This document shows positions 52,756 through 60,689 of a DNA stretch of 64,000 nt, in pieces. The DNA comes from Haloarcula amylovorans (GTDB lineage Archaea; Halobacteriota; Halobacteria; Halobacteriales; Haloarculaceae): positions 620,001-684,000 of the forward strand of contig NZ_SRIF01000001.1 of assembly GCF_004681185.1 (NCBI RefSeq), written 5' to 3'. The position numbers were made by a program, and so were the translations under genes. The notes below the pieces were generated by a model. It was not told the origin of the DNA. It made no database searches and worked only from the letters and a program-made list of their open reading frames with translations. Numbering within the stretch: the first letter of the stretch is position 1; each line of letters starts with the position of its first letter.

Positions 52756-54179
52756 TCGTTCGCCCACGCCGCGGCCAGTTCGTTCATCGTCGCGTCGTCG
52801 ATCTTCTTCCCGTTCGTGCGGGGGACGTACTCGTTCTCGCGGTACCAGTGGACCGCTCGTTGGGCCTCGCTGCCCTCGAAGCTCCCGTCGCCCGCCACCG
52901 CCTCGCGGATGGAGAGCGGGACGATCTCTTCGACCGGCGGCGACTGGAGCTCGGTCAGTTGTTTCGACGGTCGAATCGCTTCGATGCTGCCACTGGCGAT
53001 TCGGTCCATCGTCGCCCGGAAGTCGGCCTCGGAAATCCAGCCGCTTGCGCCGACCTGATGGTAGGCTAACACCGCAGTCTGGTTGTACTTCTCGGCCAGG
53101 TCGAGCACGTCGTAGACGCGGTCCAGTTCCTCGCCGAACACACGACCGACGGTTAGCGGGCCAGTGAGTTGCCGCCCATGAGGCATGCTAGCGTCTGTGA
53201 CTGCGAAGTAGTGATAATCGCTGACGATATCCCGTATTCGCGGAGAGTTGCCGCTCCAGGGGTAGGAGAACATGGACGCGCCGCGCTCGAACCCGCGTTC
53301 GAGGAGCCACCGCTTGTTCTCCTCGATTTGCGCGCGGGCATCCGCGTCGGGGAGGTCGGGGAGGTATCTGTGGTCGACCGTGTGACTGCCAATCTCCCAG
53401 CCGGCGTCACGCATCTCGCGCATCTCGTCTTCGCCGAGGTAGTCGCTGCTGCTGGCCCGCCCCGAGTTTATCATCGTGAGCCCGGGAATGCCGCGGTCTT
53501 CCATGATCGGCAGCGCGTTCGTGTACTGGGTGATGCCGCCGTCGTCGAACGTGACCATGACTCGCCCCGTATCAGCCCGTTCGGTCGTCCGCAGGTCGTC
53601 GACCCACACCCGGAGGTCGGTGTCGAAGTCGCGGTAGAAATCCAGAGAGATGGCGTCGACGCTGCTGAGGTCCGGATCACCGTACTCGCTGGTGACGCCG
53701 AGGTCGATGCGGAACCACCCGTACGATTTCGTGATCGTCCGGCGGCGCATCGTGACTGAGTCACTGCCGTTGTAGACGTTGACGTCGAGCTGTTCGGTCG
53801 ATGGACTCTCCAGTCGGAGCGCGATGGAGAGGTCCTTGTTCGAGAGGTCGATCGGGTCGTCGAACTCCCGAACGATTTCGAGATCGGTTCCCTCGTCCGG
53901 GCCCAAGAGCAGTTCGGCGGACTGATCGCCGCGATAAGGCTGGTCAGTCATGGCGTTGAGGTGCCCCGACTGTGCCGTCCACAGACTCAGGTCCTCGAAG
54001 TCGTCTAACAGTTCACCGCTGTCGGCGTAGCGCTCCCTGCTGTCGAAGGCCGTCGTAAGCAGCGGATGTTCGGTCGCCGCTCGTGCCTGCCCGATACCGT
54101 AGGTCGTTCCCAGTGCGGTGAGCGCCGCGGCCCCCCGCTTGAGTAGCCCGTGACGTGAACCCGGTTCGTAACGCGTCAT
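52752..54179 (-). CDS. Secreted polysaccharide deacetylase with dockerin-like C-terminal module
   Basis: A 475-residue exported CE4 enzyme. The N-terminus has a basic stretch (SRHGLLKRGAAALTALG) and a short hydrophobic run, a signal resembling Tat but with RH instead of RR. Residues 40-190 form a jelly-roll-like domain (LLDDFEDLSLWTAQSG, WFRIDLGVTSEYGDPDLSSVD). The NodB domain (about 195-390) has VMVTFDDGGITQY and GSHTVDHRYLPDLPD, giving the metal-binding Asp-His-His triad. Residues 424-475 (IREAVAGDGSFEG to the end) form a module shared with the secreted protein at 54419. It should deacetylate a surface polysaccharide. Confidence 0.9.
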   Translation of the reverse strand: MTRYEPGSRHGLLKRGAAALTALGTTYGIGQARAATEHPLLTTAFDSRERYADSGELLDDFEDLSLWTAQSGHLNAMTDQPYRGDQSAELLLGPDEGTDLEIVREFDDPIDLSNKDLSIALRLESPSTEQLDVNVYNGSDSVTMRRRTITKSYGWFRIDLGVTSEYGDPDLSSVDAISLDFYRDFDTDLRVWVDDLRTTERADTGRVMVTFDDGGITQYTNALPIMEDRGIPGLTMINSGRASSSDYLGEDEMREMRDAGWEIGSHTVDHRYLPDLPDADARAQIEENKRWLLERGFERGASMFSYPWSGNSPRIRDIVSDYHYFAVTDASMPHGRQLTGPLTVGRVFGEELDRVYDVLDLAEKYNQTAVLAYHQVGASGWISEADFRATMDRIASGSIEAIRPSKQLTELQSPPVEEIVPLSIREAVAGDGSFEGSEAQRAVHWYRENEYVPRTNGKKIDDATMNELAAAWAND

Positions 54180-54418
54180 GTCAGAATAGCTGTCGATACT
54201 GCTACCCACCGCATTGTTATGCCGCCGCTTGCCATCTGGACGATAGTTTATAGAGCGCCTGACAGGCGCGATATCGAACGAAGGCGGCGTATTATTCGGG
54301 CAACACGCTCCATAACAATACTCGGAACTGCCGAAGCCAGCGTACTGATGCATCCAGCGTCTCGCGCGCCTGACCGCACCGCCTCACAGTCGCTTCGAGC
54401 GACTCGTCCCCAGTAACC

Positions 54419-55066
54419 ATGCTTCGGCACTCTCGCGGCGTCGCCGCCGTCGTTTGCCTGCTCGTGCTCGCCGTCCTCGCACCGACGGCCGCCGTCGCCG
54501 CTCCCGCCGACGCCGTCGGCGTGACCACGACTGTCTCGGACACCACGGTCGAGCCCGGCGATACGATCATCGTCGAAGCGACTATCGACGGCGACGGCGT
54601 CCACGGACCACTTATCGACGCCACCACCCCTGACGGCTGGACGTTCGAGGCGACCGACAACGGCGGCGGCACGTACAAGTCCTCGACGAACGAGTGGCTG
54701 TGGCTCACCGCCGGGGACTACACCATCACGTACACGCTCACCGTTCCCTCGACGGCCTCGGCTGGCGAGTACACCGTCGAGAACGAGGGGTCCGGCATCT
54801 ACCCCTCGACTTCAGAGTACGTCTCCGACACCGACGCCGTCACCGTTACCGTGGAGTCGACGCAGACGATGACGGTGCGCGAGGCCGTCGCGAGTTACGG
54901 TGACGGCGACGACTCTCAGGTCGAGGACGGCGAGATTCAGCAGGCCGTCAACTGGTGGCAGACCGATACCGAGGTGCCCGGGACCAACGGCGAGACCATT
55001 GACGACGCGACCATCCAACAGCTCGTCTCCGACTGGGTGACCGGGGCCGAAATCGGCGGTAACTGA
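54419..55066 (+). CDS. Secreted Ig-like protein with dockerin-like C-terminal module
   Basis: A 215-residue protein. A signal peptide (VAAVVCLLVLAVLAPTAAVA) is followed by one Ig-like domain (about 32-150: VSDTTVEPGDTIIVEATIDG, WLWLTAGDYTITYTLTVPST, YTVENEGSGIYP). The C-terminus (152-215) is TVREAVASYGDGDDSQVEDG, then EIQQAVNWWQ, VPGTNGETIDDATIQQL and VSDWVTG, clearly related to the deacetylase tail. The module looks like a haloarchaeal dockerin-type unit with an Asp-rich loop. It may bind the cohesin-like domain of the matrix protein; that is inference. Confidence 0.82.
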   Translation: MLRHSRGVAAVVCLLVLAVLAPTAAVAAPADAVGVTTTVSDTTVEPGDTIIVEATIDGDGVHGPLIDATTPDGWTFEATDNGGGTYKSSTNEWLWLTAGDYTITYTLTVPSTASAGEYTVENEGSGIYPSTSEYVSDTDAVTVTVESTQTMTVREAVASYGDGDDSQVEDGEIQQAVNWWQTDTEVPGTNGETIDDATIQQLVSDWVTGAEIGGN

Positions 55067-55173
55067 GTCGTCGGGCCTACGGGACTTCGTTCTCTCTCAC
55101 GCCCGTCGTCTGAACGTGGCTTCTCGACGGGAAAAGCGAGGAGTCTAAGTGTGCGCCGTCGAAGGATACAGTA

Positions 55174-56571
55174 ATGGCAGAGAGCCGTACGTTCACCGGG
55201 TCGTTGGCCGCCACCGCCGTCGGCGTCTACCTCCTCGTCATCGCCGGCGCGACGGCCGCCATCACCGACGCGGTGACCGCCTGTACCTCGTGGCCGCTCT
55301 GTCAGGGACCGGTGACGCTCTCGAACCCGTCCCTGTTGATAGCCAGCGGCCACCGCCTGACCGCCGCGATCGTCGGCGTCCTCGCGCTCGTCACCGTCGT
55401 CCTCGGACTTCGCGCGGTAACGCGCCGTCGCGTCAGAGCCGCGCTGTTAGTCGGACTAACGCTGTACCCGATACAGGTGGCACTGGGCGCGTTCGTCGCC
55501 ACCTCCGGCGCGGCCGGACAGCTCCCCGGAATGCACCTGGCCGTCGGCATGGCCATCTTCGGCGCGTTCGTCCTCGCGCTCGCGTGGCACCTCGAAGCCG
55601 AGACCGGCAGCGACGACGAGGAACCCGTCGACGACCTCTCACCGGCCCCGATGCCCGAGGAGAGCGAGGACGACTCGGTCCCGAGAGCCCCGCTCTCGAC
55701 GCGAGAGCGGATTCTCGGCACCGCGTACGCCTATTTCCGACTGATGAAACCGCGGCTGATGTGGCTCTTGTGTCTGGTCGCCGCCGCGGGAATGGCGCTG
55801 AAGGCTGGCCAGTCGCTCACCGTTCGGACGGTGCTGCTGACCCTCGGCGGCGGCGTCCTCGCTATCGGTGCGTCGGGCACCTTCAACCACGTCCTCGAAC
55901 GCGACATCGACAAACGGATGGACCGGACCTCCGACCGCCCCATCGCCACGCATCAAATTCCGGTGCGCAACGCGATGACCTTCGGCGTCGCGCTGGCAGC
56001 GGCCGCGATGGCGCTGTTCTGGCAGGTGAACGTCCTCGCGGCGGCGCTGGGGCTGACGGCCATCCTCTTTTACAGCGTCATCTATACGCTCGTTCTCAAA
56101 CCAAACACCGTCCAGAACACCGTCATCGGCGGCGCGGCAGGGGCACTCCCGGCACTCATCGGGTGGGCGGCGATCGACGGGACCATCGGGTTGGCGGGGC
56201 TGGCGCTCGCCGGCGTCATCTTCCTCTGGACGCCCGCGCACTTCTACAACCTCGCGCTTGCGTACAAGGACGACTACGAGGCCGGCGGCTTCCCGATGAT
56301 GCCCGTGGTCCGCGGCGAGACGGAGACGCGCAAGCACATCGTCTACTACCTCGGCGCGACGCTGGTCGCCTCGGGGATACTGGCGGCGCTCACGTCGCTC
56401 GGGTGGCTATACGCGCTCACGTCGGCGACGGTCGGCGGCGTGTTTCTCTGGGCCGTCGTCCGTCTCCACCGCGAGCAGACCGAGGAAGCCGCCTTCCGGG
56501 CATTCCACGCCTCGAACGCGTACCTCGGTCTCCTCCTGTTAGCCATCGTCGCCGACGCGCTCGTCCTATGA
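55174..56571 (+). CDS. ctaB: Fused haem A synthase-like / protohaem IX farnesyltransferase (CtaA-CtaB)
   Basis: A 465-residue protein of two parts. Residues 1-145 are a half-size CtaA-like four-helix domain with histidines in SGHRLTAAIVGVL and GMHLAVGMAIFGAFVLALAWHLE. After an acidic linker, residues 185-465 are the UbiA-type farnesyltransferase CtaB, with the polyprenyl-diphosphate motifs NHVLERDIDKRMDRTSDRP and YKDDYEAGGFPMMP. Together they make haem O and possibly haem A for the oxidase whose CuA subunit is at 46300. The fused form is known in haloarchaea. It overlaps the next gene by 4 bases. Confidence 0.93.
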   Translation: MAESRTFTGSLAATAVGVYLLVIAGATAAITDAVTACTSWPLCQGPVTLSNPSLLIASGHRLTAAIVGVLALVTVVLGLRAVTRRRVRAALLVGLTLYPIQVALGAFVATSGAAGQLPGMHLAVGMAIFGAFVLALAWHLEAETGSDDEEPVDDLSPAPMPEESEDDSVPRAPLSTRERILGTAYAYFRLMKPRLMWLLCLVAAAGMALKAGQSLTVRTVLLTLGGGVLAIGASGTFNHVLERDIDKRMDRTSDRPIATHQIPVRNAMTFGVALAAAAMALFWQVNVLAAALGLTAILFYSVIYTLVLKPNTVQNTVIGGAAGALPALIGWAAIDGTIGLAGLALAGVIFLWTPAHFYNLALAYKDDYEAGGFPMMPVVRGETETRKHIVYYLGATLVASGILAALTSLGWLYALTSATVGGVFLWAVVRLHREQTEEAAFRAFHASNAYLGLLLLAIVADALVL

Positions 56572-57242
56572 GTACCATCACTCGTCGCTTCGACCCGTCG
56601 TTCGACCACGAGACGCTGCTGTACGGTGCGTTGCTTCTCAACACTGAGCTACTGCTGGTGGCGATGCACGTCCTCTTTGGTGGGACAAGCGCCACCTCGT
56701 GGCGCGGGGTCGCCCAGTACGTCTACCCGCTGGTCTGGATCAACGCCGGCCTGCTAGTCGTATTGAAGACGACACCGCCACCCACGTCGACGAAACAGCG
56801 CCGCCGTGCGCTGGCCGTCGGCGTCGCCTACTTCCTCGTCTTGGCAGTCATCGGTGGGATCGTCCGGCCCGGGTCGCCCGATATCGTCTCGTACGTCCAG
56901 TTCAACCTCCTGAAGCTCCCGCCGGGGTGGAACCCGATGCTGGCGTACTTCGGGAACGTCGTGTCGGTGACGCTCATCCCGTACAAACTGGTGGGATACG
57001 GCGCATTATCGTATCTCGTCTACGTGATGGTGCTGGATACGTCGGGACTCTCACTCGGGAGTCTCACGGGCCTCTTCTCCTGTGTCTCCTGCGTACTGGG
57101 GATTCTGGTACCGACGATATCGAGCGTGCTGGGTGGGACCGCCGCCGCCGTCGGCCAGTTGGTCCCGCAATCGTATGGCGCGGCGACGGTCGTGTATCTG
57201 ATCTCGCTCGCGTTGCTGTACTGGCGGCCGATCAGGCGATAG
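56568..57242 (+). CDS. Membrane protein with intramembrane CxxC (DUF7546-like)
   Basis: A 224-residue membrane protein with six hydrophobic helices. Between helices 4 and 5 it has SLTGLFSCVSCVLGILVPTIS, placing a CxxC pair at the membrane surface. Its start overlaps ctaB by 4 bases, so it is part of the haem-copper oxidase maturation operon. The cysteines resemble those of the convergent protein at 57276. A thiol-redox or copper-handling role is plausible but unproven; I recognise it only as a haloarchaeal conserved type. Confidence 0.8.
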   Translation: MSTITRRFDPSFDHETLLYGALLLNTELLLVAMHVLFGGTSATSWRGVAQYVYPLVWINAGLLVVLKTTPPPTSTKQRRRALAVGVAYFLVLAVIGGIVRPGSPDIVSYVQFNLLKLPPGWNPMLAYFGNVVSVTLIPYKLVGYGALSYLVYVMVLDTSGLSLGSLTGLFSCVSCVLGILVPTISSVLGGTAAAVGQLVPQSYGAATVVYLISLALLYWRPIRR

Positions 57243-57275
57243 GCTTTGAAACGGACCGAGTCGACTCCGCTCGGC

Positions 57276-57830
57276 TTAGGTCAGGCGACACTTTCGCGGG
57301 TCGCCGGCCCGCCCGAGGAAGAACAACAAGAGCAGGAGACCACCGACCCGGAGGAGGTCGCCGTGAAATGGGAGCACCGCGAGCGCGCCCGTAAATCCGA
57401 GAAAGCCGAGGACGCCCGCCCCGCAACTCGCACAACCGGACGCGACGAGACCGGGGAGGACACCGGTCAGGTCCGAGAGGCTGGACAGGCCGGCCACGCG
57501 CAACTGTACGGCGACGTTGACGACGGCGACGCCGGTGAGGACGGCGTAACTGACGATGAGACTGACGCCGAAGACGCCGATGGACCGATACGTCGTATCC
57601 AGCAGGTCAACGAAGGCTCGGACCAGATACCGCTGAACGCCGGCCCCGAGCATCTGCATCGTGTACGTCGGGAACGTACTCAGGATGAGGAGGACGAAGG
57701 TGACGACGGCGAGGGCGGCGGCTGCGAGTACCCGAGTCCACGACGTGAGGGGATACGTCAGCGCCGCGCCCAGTCGTCTGCCGAATTGGTCGAGACGGTG
57801 TCGCCAGCCATCGGTAGCGCGCTCGGCCAT
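57276..57830 (-). CDS. Small membrane protein with intramembrane CxxC
   Basis: A 184-residue protein with four transmembrane helices (about 32-53, 85-110, 120-145, 150-172). The third ends with GLVASGCASCGAGVLGFLGF, a CxxC in a small-residue helix, and there is a single Cys near the C-terminus. The start at 57830 lies two bases after the DsbA-like gene's stop codon, so the two are co-translated. The pair looks like a membrane protein feeding electrons to, or accepting them from, a DsbA-like lipoprotein, in the style of DsbB or CcdA. This is an inference from motif and operon. Confidence 0.75.
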   Translation of the reverse strand: MAERATDGWRHRLDQFGRRLGAALTYPLTSWTRVLAAAALAVVTFVLLILSTFPTYTMQMLGAGVQRYLVRAFVDLLDTTYRSIGVFGVSLIVSYAVLTGVAVVNVAVQLRVAGLSSLSDLTGVLPGLVASGCASCGAGVLGFLGFTGALAVLPFHGDLLRVGGLLLLLFFLGRAGDPRKCRLT

Positions 57831-57832
57831 CG

Positions 57833-58669
57833 TCACTCCGTCAGCGACCGGATCTTGCTGTCGAACCGCGAGTACGGCTGTGCGCCCTGCAAGTCGGCGG
57901 CGGTGTTGGAGTCGGGGTCGTAGAGGACGAACGAGGGGGTCCCGTCGAGTCCCGCCTGTTTTCCGCGCTGGCGTTCCGCCTCGATGTCCGAGACGAGCGT
58001 CTCGCGGTTCTCGGACAGACAGGAGTCGACCGCAGACGCGTCGACGCCCTCGACGGACTCCGTCAGGTCGAGCAAGTTCGACCGGTTCGACCAGTCGCCC
58101 TGCGTGAACCCCTGTTCCTCGAACACTGTCGAGTGCCAGTTCCAGAAGGCGTCCGGCGAGTCCTCGCGAACCTGTCGCCAGACGCATCGGCTCATGACCG
58201 ACGCGGTCATGGAGTTCTCGCCGATGTTCGGGAACTGTAACAGCACGACGCGGACTCGCTCGTCGGCGACGTGGGTGCGAACGAGTTTCGGGAACGTCCG
58301 CTCCTCGAACTTCTTGCAGAACGGGCAGAGGTAGTCGCTCCAGTAGTAGAGGTCGAGGGCCGCGTCGGGCGACCCGACTATTGGGTTGCCGGCGAGGTCG
58401 ACGTCGAAGCCGGTGGTCCCGGATGCCGTGTGCAGCGATGGCGAGACGGGGTCCGAGGAGATAGGCGTCGATTCTTGAGTCTGTGTCGGCTGGTCCGTCG
58501 CCTCCCCAGTCGGCGTCGACTGTCCCGCCGTTCCCGCGTCGGTCGACGCGGACGCGCCCGACTGCGGCGTCGCCGTCGATTGCGAGTCGCTGGTACTGCA
58601 CCCGGCGAGGCCGGCGATAGTCGCGGCTACGCCGCCCTGTAACAGTGCCCGACGTGTCTTTCGAGTCAT
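57833..58669 (-). CDS. DsbA-like thioredoxin-fold lipoprotein
   Basis: A 278-residue exported protein. The N-terminus MTRKTRRALLQGGVAATIAG with lipobox LAGC is a Tat-type lipoprotein signal. A Ser/Thr/Gln-rich linker of about 65 residues follows. The thioredoxin-fold domain has DLYYWSDYLCPFCKKFEERTFP (active-site CPFC), a DsbA helical insertion with SRCVWRQVREDSPDAFWNWH, and the cis-Pro loop GLDGTPSFVLYD. It would oxidise or reduce thiols of exported proteins, perhaps CuA-site cysteines. It is followed by the CxxC membrane protein gene. Confidence 0.92.
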   Translation of the reverse strand: MTRKTRRALLQGGVAATIAGLAGCSTSDSQSTATPQSGASASTDAGTAGQSTPTGEATDQPTQTQESTPISSDPVSPSLHTASGTTGFDVDLAGNPIVGSPDAALDLYYWSDYLCPFCKKFEERTFPKLVRTHVADERVRVVLLQFPNIGENSMTASVMSRCVWRQVREDSPDAFWNWHSTVFEEQGFTQGDWSNRSNLLDLTESVEGVDASAVDSCLSENRETLVSDIEAERQRGKQAGLDGTPSFVLYDPDSNTAADLQGAQPYSRFDSKIRSLTE

Positions 58670-58801
58670 GTGGCGGCTTTCGCCCACCATCCGTATAGTG
58701 GGCGGTCGCCGTTTTCTGGCCCGGAAAAATCGTGCTATCCCGCCACACGACGGGGGCGGATATCCGCGAGATACTTCAATAACCCCGCCGATTGCCCGTC
58801 C

Positions 58802-59158
58802 GTGAGCGAGGACCCCGACGGCATCGCCGCGCTCGGGTTACTCCACGACGAGTACGCCCGTGAGATATTCGTGGCGGCGAGTCGGGAGGCGATGTCGGCG
58901 AAGGAACTGGCAGAAGCGTGCAGTTTCTCGCTCCCGACGGTGTACCGCCGCGTCGACGACCTCGTCGAGGCGGGACTCGTGGTCGAGAACAACGAACTCG
59001 ACCCTTCGGGGAACCACTACACGTCCTACGAAGCGGCGGTCGAACACATCGACATCGACGTTCGAGACGGTGAGCTAGACGTGACAATAACTCAACAATC
59101 TGACGCGGTCGACCGGTTTACGCGCGCCTGGGAAGACATCCGGAGGGGAGACGAATGA
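58802..59158 (+). CDS. ArsR-like winged-helix regulator
   Basis: A 118-residue protein from GTG 58802. Its core, LLHDEYAREIFVAASREAMSAKELAEACSFSLPTVYRRVDDLVEAGLV, is a helix-turn-helix of the ArsR/HTH-20 type, followed by a wing (NELDPSGNHYTSYEAAVEH) and a short strand tail. It overlaps the next gene by 4 bases and probably regulates the oxidase-assembly or exporter genes around it. A longer frame upstream overlaps the divergent lipoprotein and is not supported. Confidence 0.85.
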   Translation: MSEDPDGIAALGLLHDEYAREIFVAASREAMSAKELAEACSFSLPTVYRRVDDLVEAGLVVENNELDPSGNHYTSYEAAVEHIDIDVRDGELDVTITQQSDAVDRFTRAWEDIRRGDE

Positions 59159-59418
59159 GCACGTTGCTCGTCGCGGCCAACCTGCTCGTCATCGCGCTCG
59201 GCTTCCTCATCGCCGCCCAGTCCTTCCGGGGGTATCGCCGGCATCAGAACGTGACGATGCTGTACATCTCGGCCGGGTTCGTCTGTATCAGCCTCGGTGG
59301 CGTGATGGACTGCTCGCTGTTGAACACGTACCTGCCGAGCCTGCTCCACACCGGACTGTTCCGAACAGGGTTCGTCCTCGCCGGGATGGGATTGATATCC
59401 TTCTCGCTGTATCGATGA
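59155..59418 (+). CDS. Small three-helix membrane protein (DUF7521-like)
   Basis: An 87-residue protein made of three helices: LLVAANLLVIALGFLIAAQ, VTMLYISAGFVCISLGGVMD and GLFRTGFVLAGMGLISFSLY. It lies downstream of an ArsR-like regulator with a 4-base overlap, a pairing repeatedly seen in haloarchaea. The protein could sense or signal at the membrane through the regulator. The function is unknown to me. Confidence 0.8.
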   Translation: MSTLLVAANLLVIALGFLIAAQSFRGYRRHQNVTMLYISAGFVCISLGGVMDCSLLNTYLPSLLHTGLFRTGFVLAGMGLISFSLYR

Positions 59419-59467
59419 CGGTCTGTCGAGGCGAGCCTTTGTGACGACCGAGCACCTACGTCCACGC

Positions 59468-59698
59468 ATGGTCGAAGTCGAAATCGAATACTGCGTACCG
59501 TGTGGCTTCCGAGAGCGTGCCCTTGACGTGGAGCGGGCGATACTCAACGGCGTAGAGCAGAACCTCGACCGGATGAGTCTGGTGATGGGTGACCACGGTG
59601 TGTTCAACGTCCGCGTCGACGGCCGGACGGTGTACGACAAGGACGAAGACGAGTTCGACGTAGACGACATCGTCCGCGAGGTCAGGAGCCAGTTATAG
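59468..59698 (+). CDS. Rdx/SelT-SelW-SelH family thioredoxin-like protein
   Basis: A 76-residue protein beginning MVEVEIEYCVPCGFRERALD. The CVPC motif replaces the CxxU of SelW and is the redox centre. VMGDHGVFNVRVDGRTVYDK is the conserved G-x-F-(E/N)V segment. The end EDEFDVDDIVREVRSQL is also typical. These proteins are small thiol oxidoreductases. Its location between regulator and exporter genes and near a DsbA-like protein suggests a thiol-related role. Confidence 0.9.
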   Translation: MVEVEIEYCVPCGFRERALDVERAILNGVEQNLDRMSLVMGDHGVFNVRVDGRTVYDKDEDEFDVDDIVREVRSQL

Positions 59699-59747
59699 CC
59701 ATCGACAGAGCGGAACGGCTTTCGGCAGGGATGACCGACGGTGAAAT

Positions 59748-60689
59748 ATGGACGAGGTACTGGTCGCCAAGGACATCCGTCGGCGCTACGGCGACACTGT
59801 CGCACTCGACGGCGTGTCGCTCTCGGCGTCGGTGGGCGAGGTGTTGGCGCTGGTTGGGCCGAACGGGGCGGGGAAGACGACGCTGGTTCGGGCGCTGACC
59901 GGGACCACCGACGCCGAGGGCCACGTCGAACTGTTCGGCGGGCCGCCGAGGAACGTCGATCGGTCGCGTATCGGTCTCCTTCCGCAGTCGTTCGACCCGC
60001 ACGAGCGCTTGAGTGCGCGCGAACTCGTCGCGTACTACGCCGGTCTCTACGACGAGACGCGGGACGTCGACGCCGTGTTGGACGACGTCGGACTGACCGA
60101 CAGCGCCGAGACGTACTACGAGAACCTCTCCGGTGGACAGCAACGCCGAACCTGCGTGGCGACGGCGCTCATCAACGACCCGGACCTGCTTGTACTGGAC
60201 GAACCGACGACGGGGATCGACCCGGCCGGTCGACAGGCACTCTGGAACCTGCTATCCGGACTTGCCGACCGCGGCGTCACCATCGTCGTCACGACACACT
60301 ACATGGAAGAGGCCCAGCAACTCGCCGACCGCGTCGGGTTGCTCGCCGACGGACGACTGGCCGCGCTGGACAGTCCGGCACGGCTGGTGGCCGACCACGG
60401 CGGCGACAGCCAACTGCTCGTCGACGGAACGTTCGACGAGACGACCCTCGACCGTATCGACTACCCGGCTCGAACCGCTCTGCGGAACGGCCGACTCGTG
60501 GTGTATGGCGTCCGACCGGAATCCATCGGGCAGGTCGTCGCCGAACTCGACGCAGCCGGCGTCAGGTACGACAGTCTGACGTGGAAGGAACCGGACTTAG
60601 AAGATGTCTACCTCGAACTGACAGGGACCGGCGTGGGTCGCGGTGGCGACCCGCGACGAGAGGAGGCGACGGCGGGTGGTGTCCAGTGA
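59748..60689 (+). CDS. ABC-2-type exporter ATPase
   Basis: A 313-residue ATPase. Walker A is GPNGAGKTT, signature LSGGQQRR, Walker B LLVLDEPTTGIDPAGR and the H-loop VVTTHYMEEAQQLADR, all typical of the drug/NatA/NosF branch. The C-terminal 85 residues form the regulatory domain often seen in this branch. The permease gene begins at a GTG that overlaps its stop. Related exporters occur beside nitrous-oxide reductase or oxidase genes; the substrate here is not evident. Confidence 0.94.
   Translation: MDEVLVAKDIRRRYGDTVALDGVSLSASVGEVLALVGPNGAGKTTLVRALTGTTDAEGHVELFGGPPRNVDRSRIGLLPQSFDPHERLSARELVAYYAGLYDETRDVDAVLDDVGLTDSAETYYENLSGGQQRRTCVATALINDPDLLVLDEPTTGIDPAGRQALWNLLSGLADRGVTIVVTTHYMEEAQQLADRVGLLADGRLAALDSPARLVADHGGDSQLLVDGTFDETTLDRIDYPARTALRNGRLVVYGVRPESIGQVVAELDAAGVRYDSLTWKEPDLEDVYLELTGTGVGRGGDPRREEATAGGVQ

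Noticed and set aside
57831..58748. Possible fusion of the CxxC membrane protein with an N-terminal domain
   Set aside because: The in-frame upstream part overlaps the DsbA-like gene in a shadow frame. The ATG at 57828-57830 gives a complete membrane protein.
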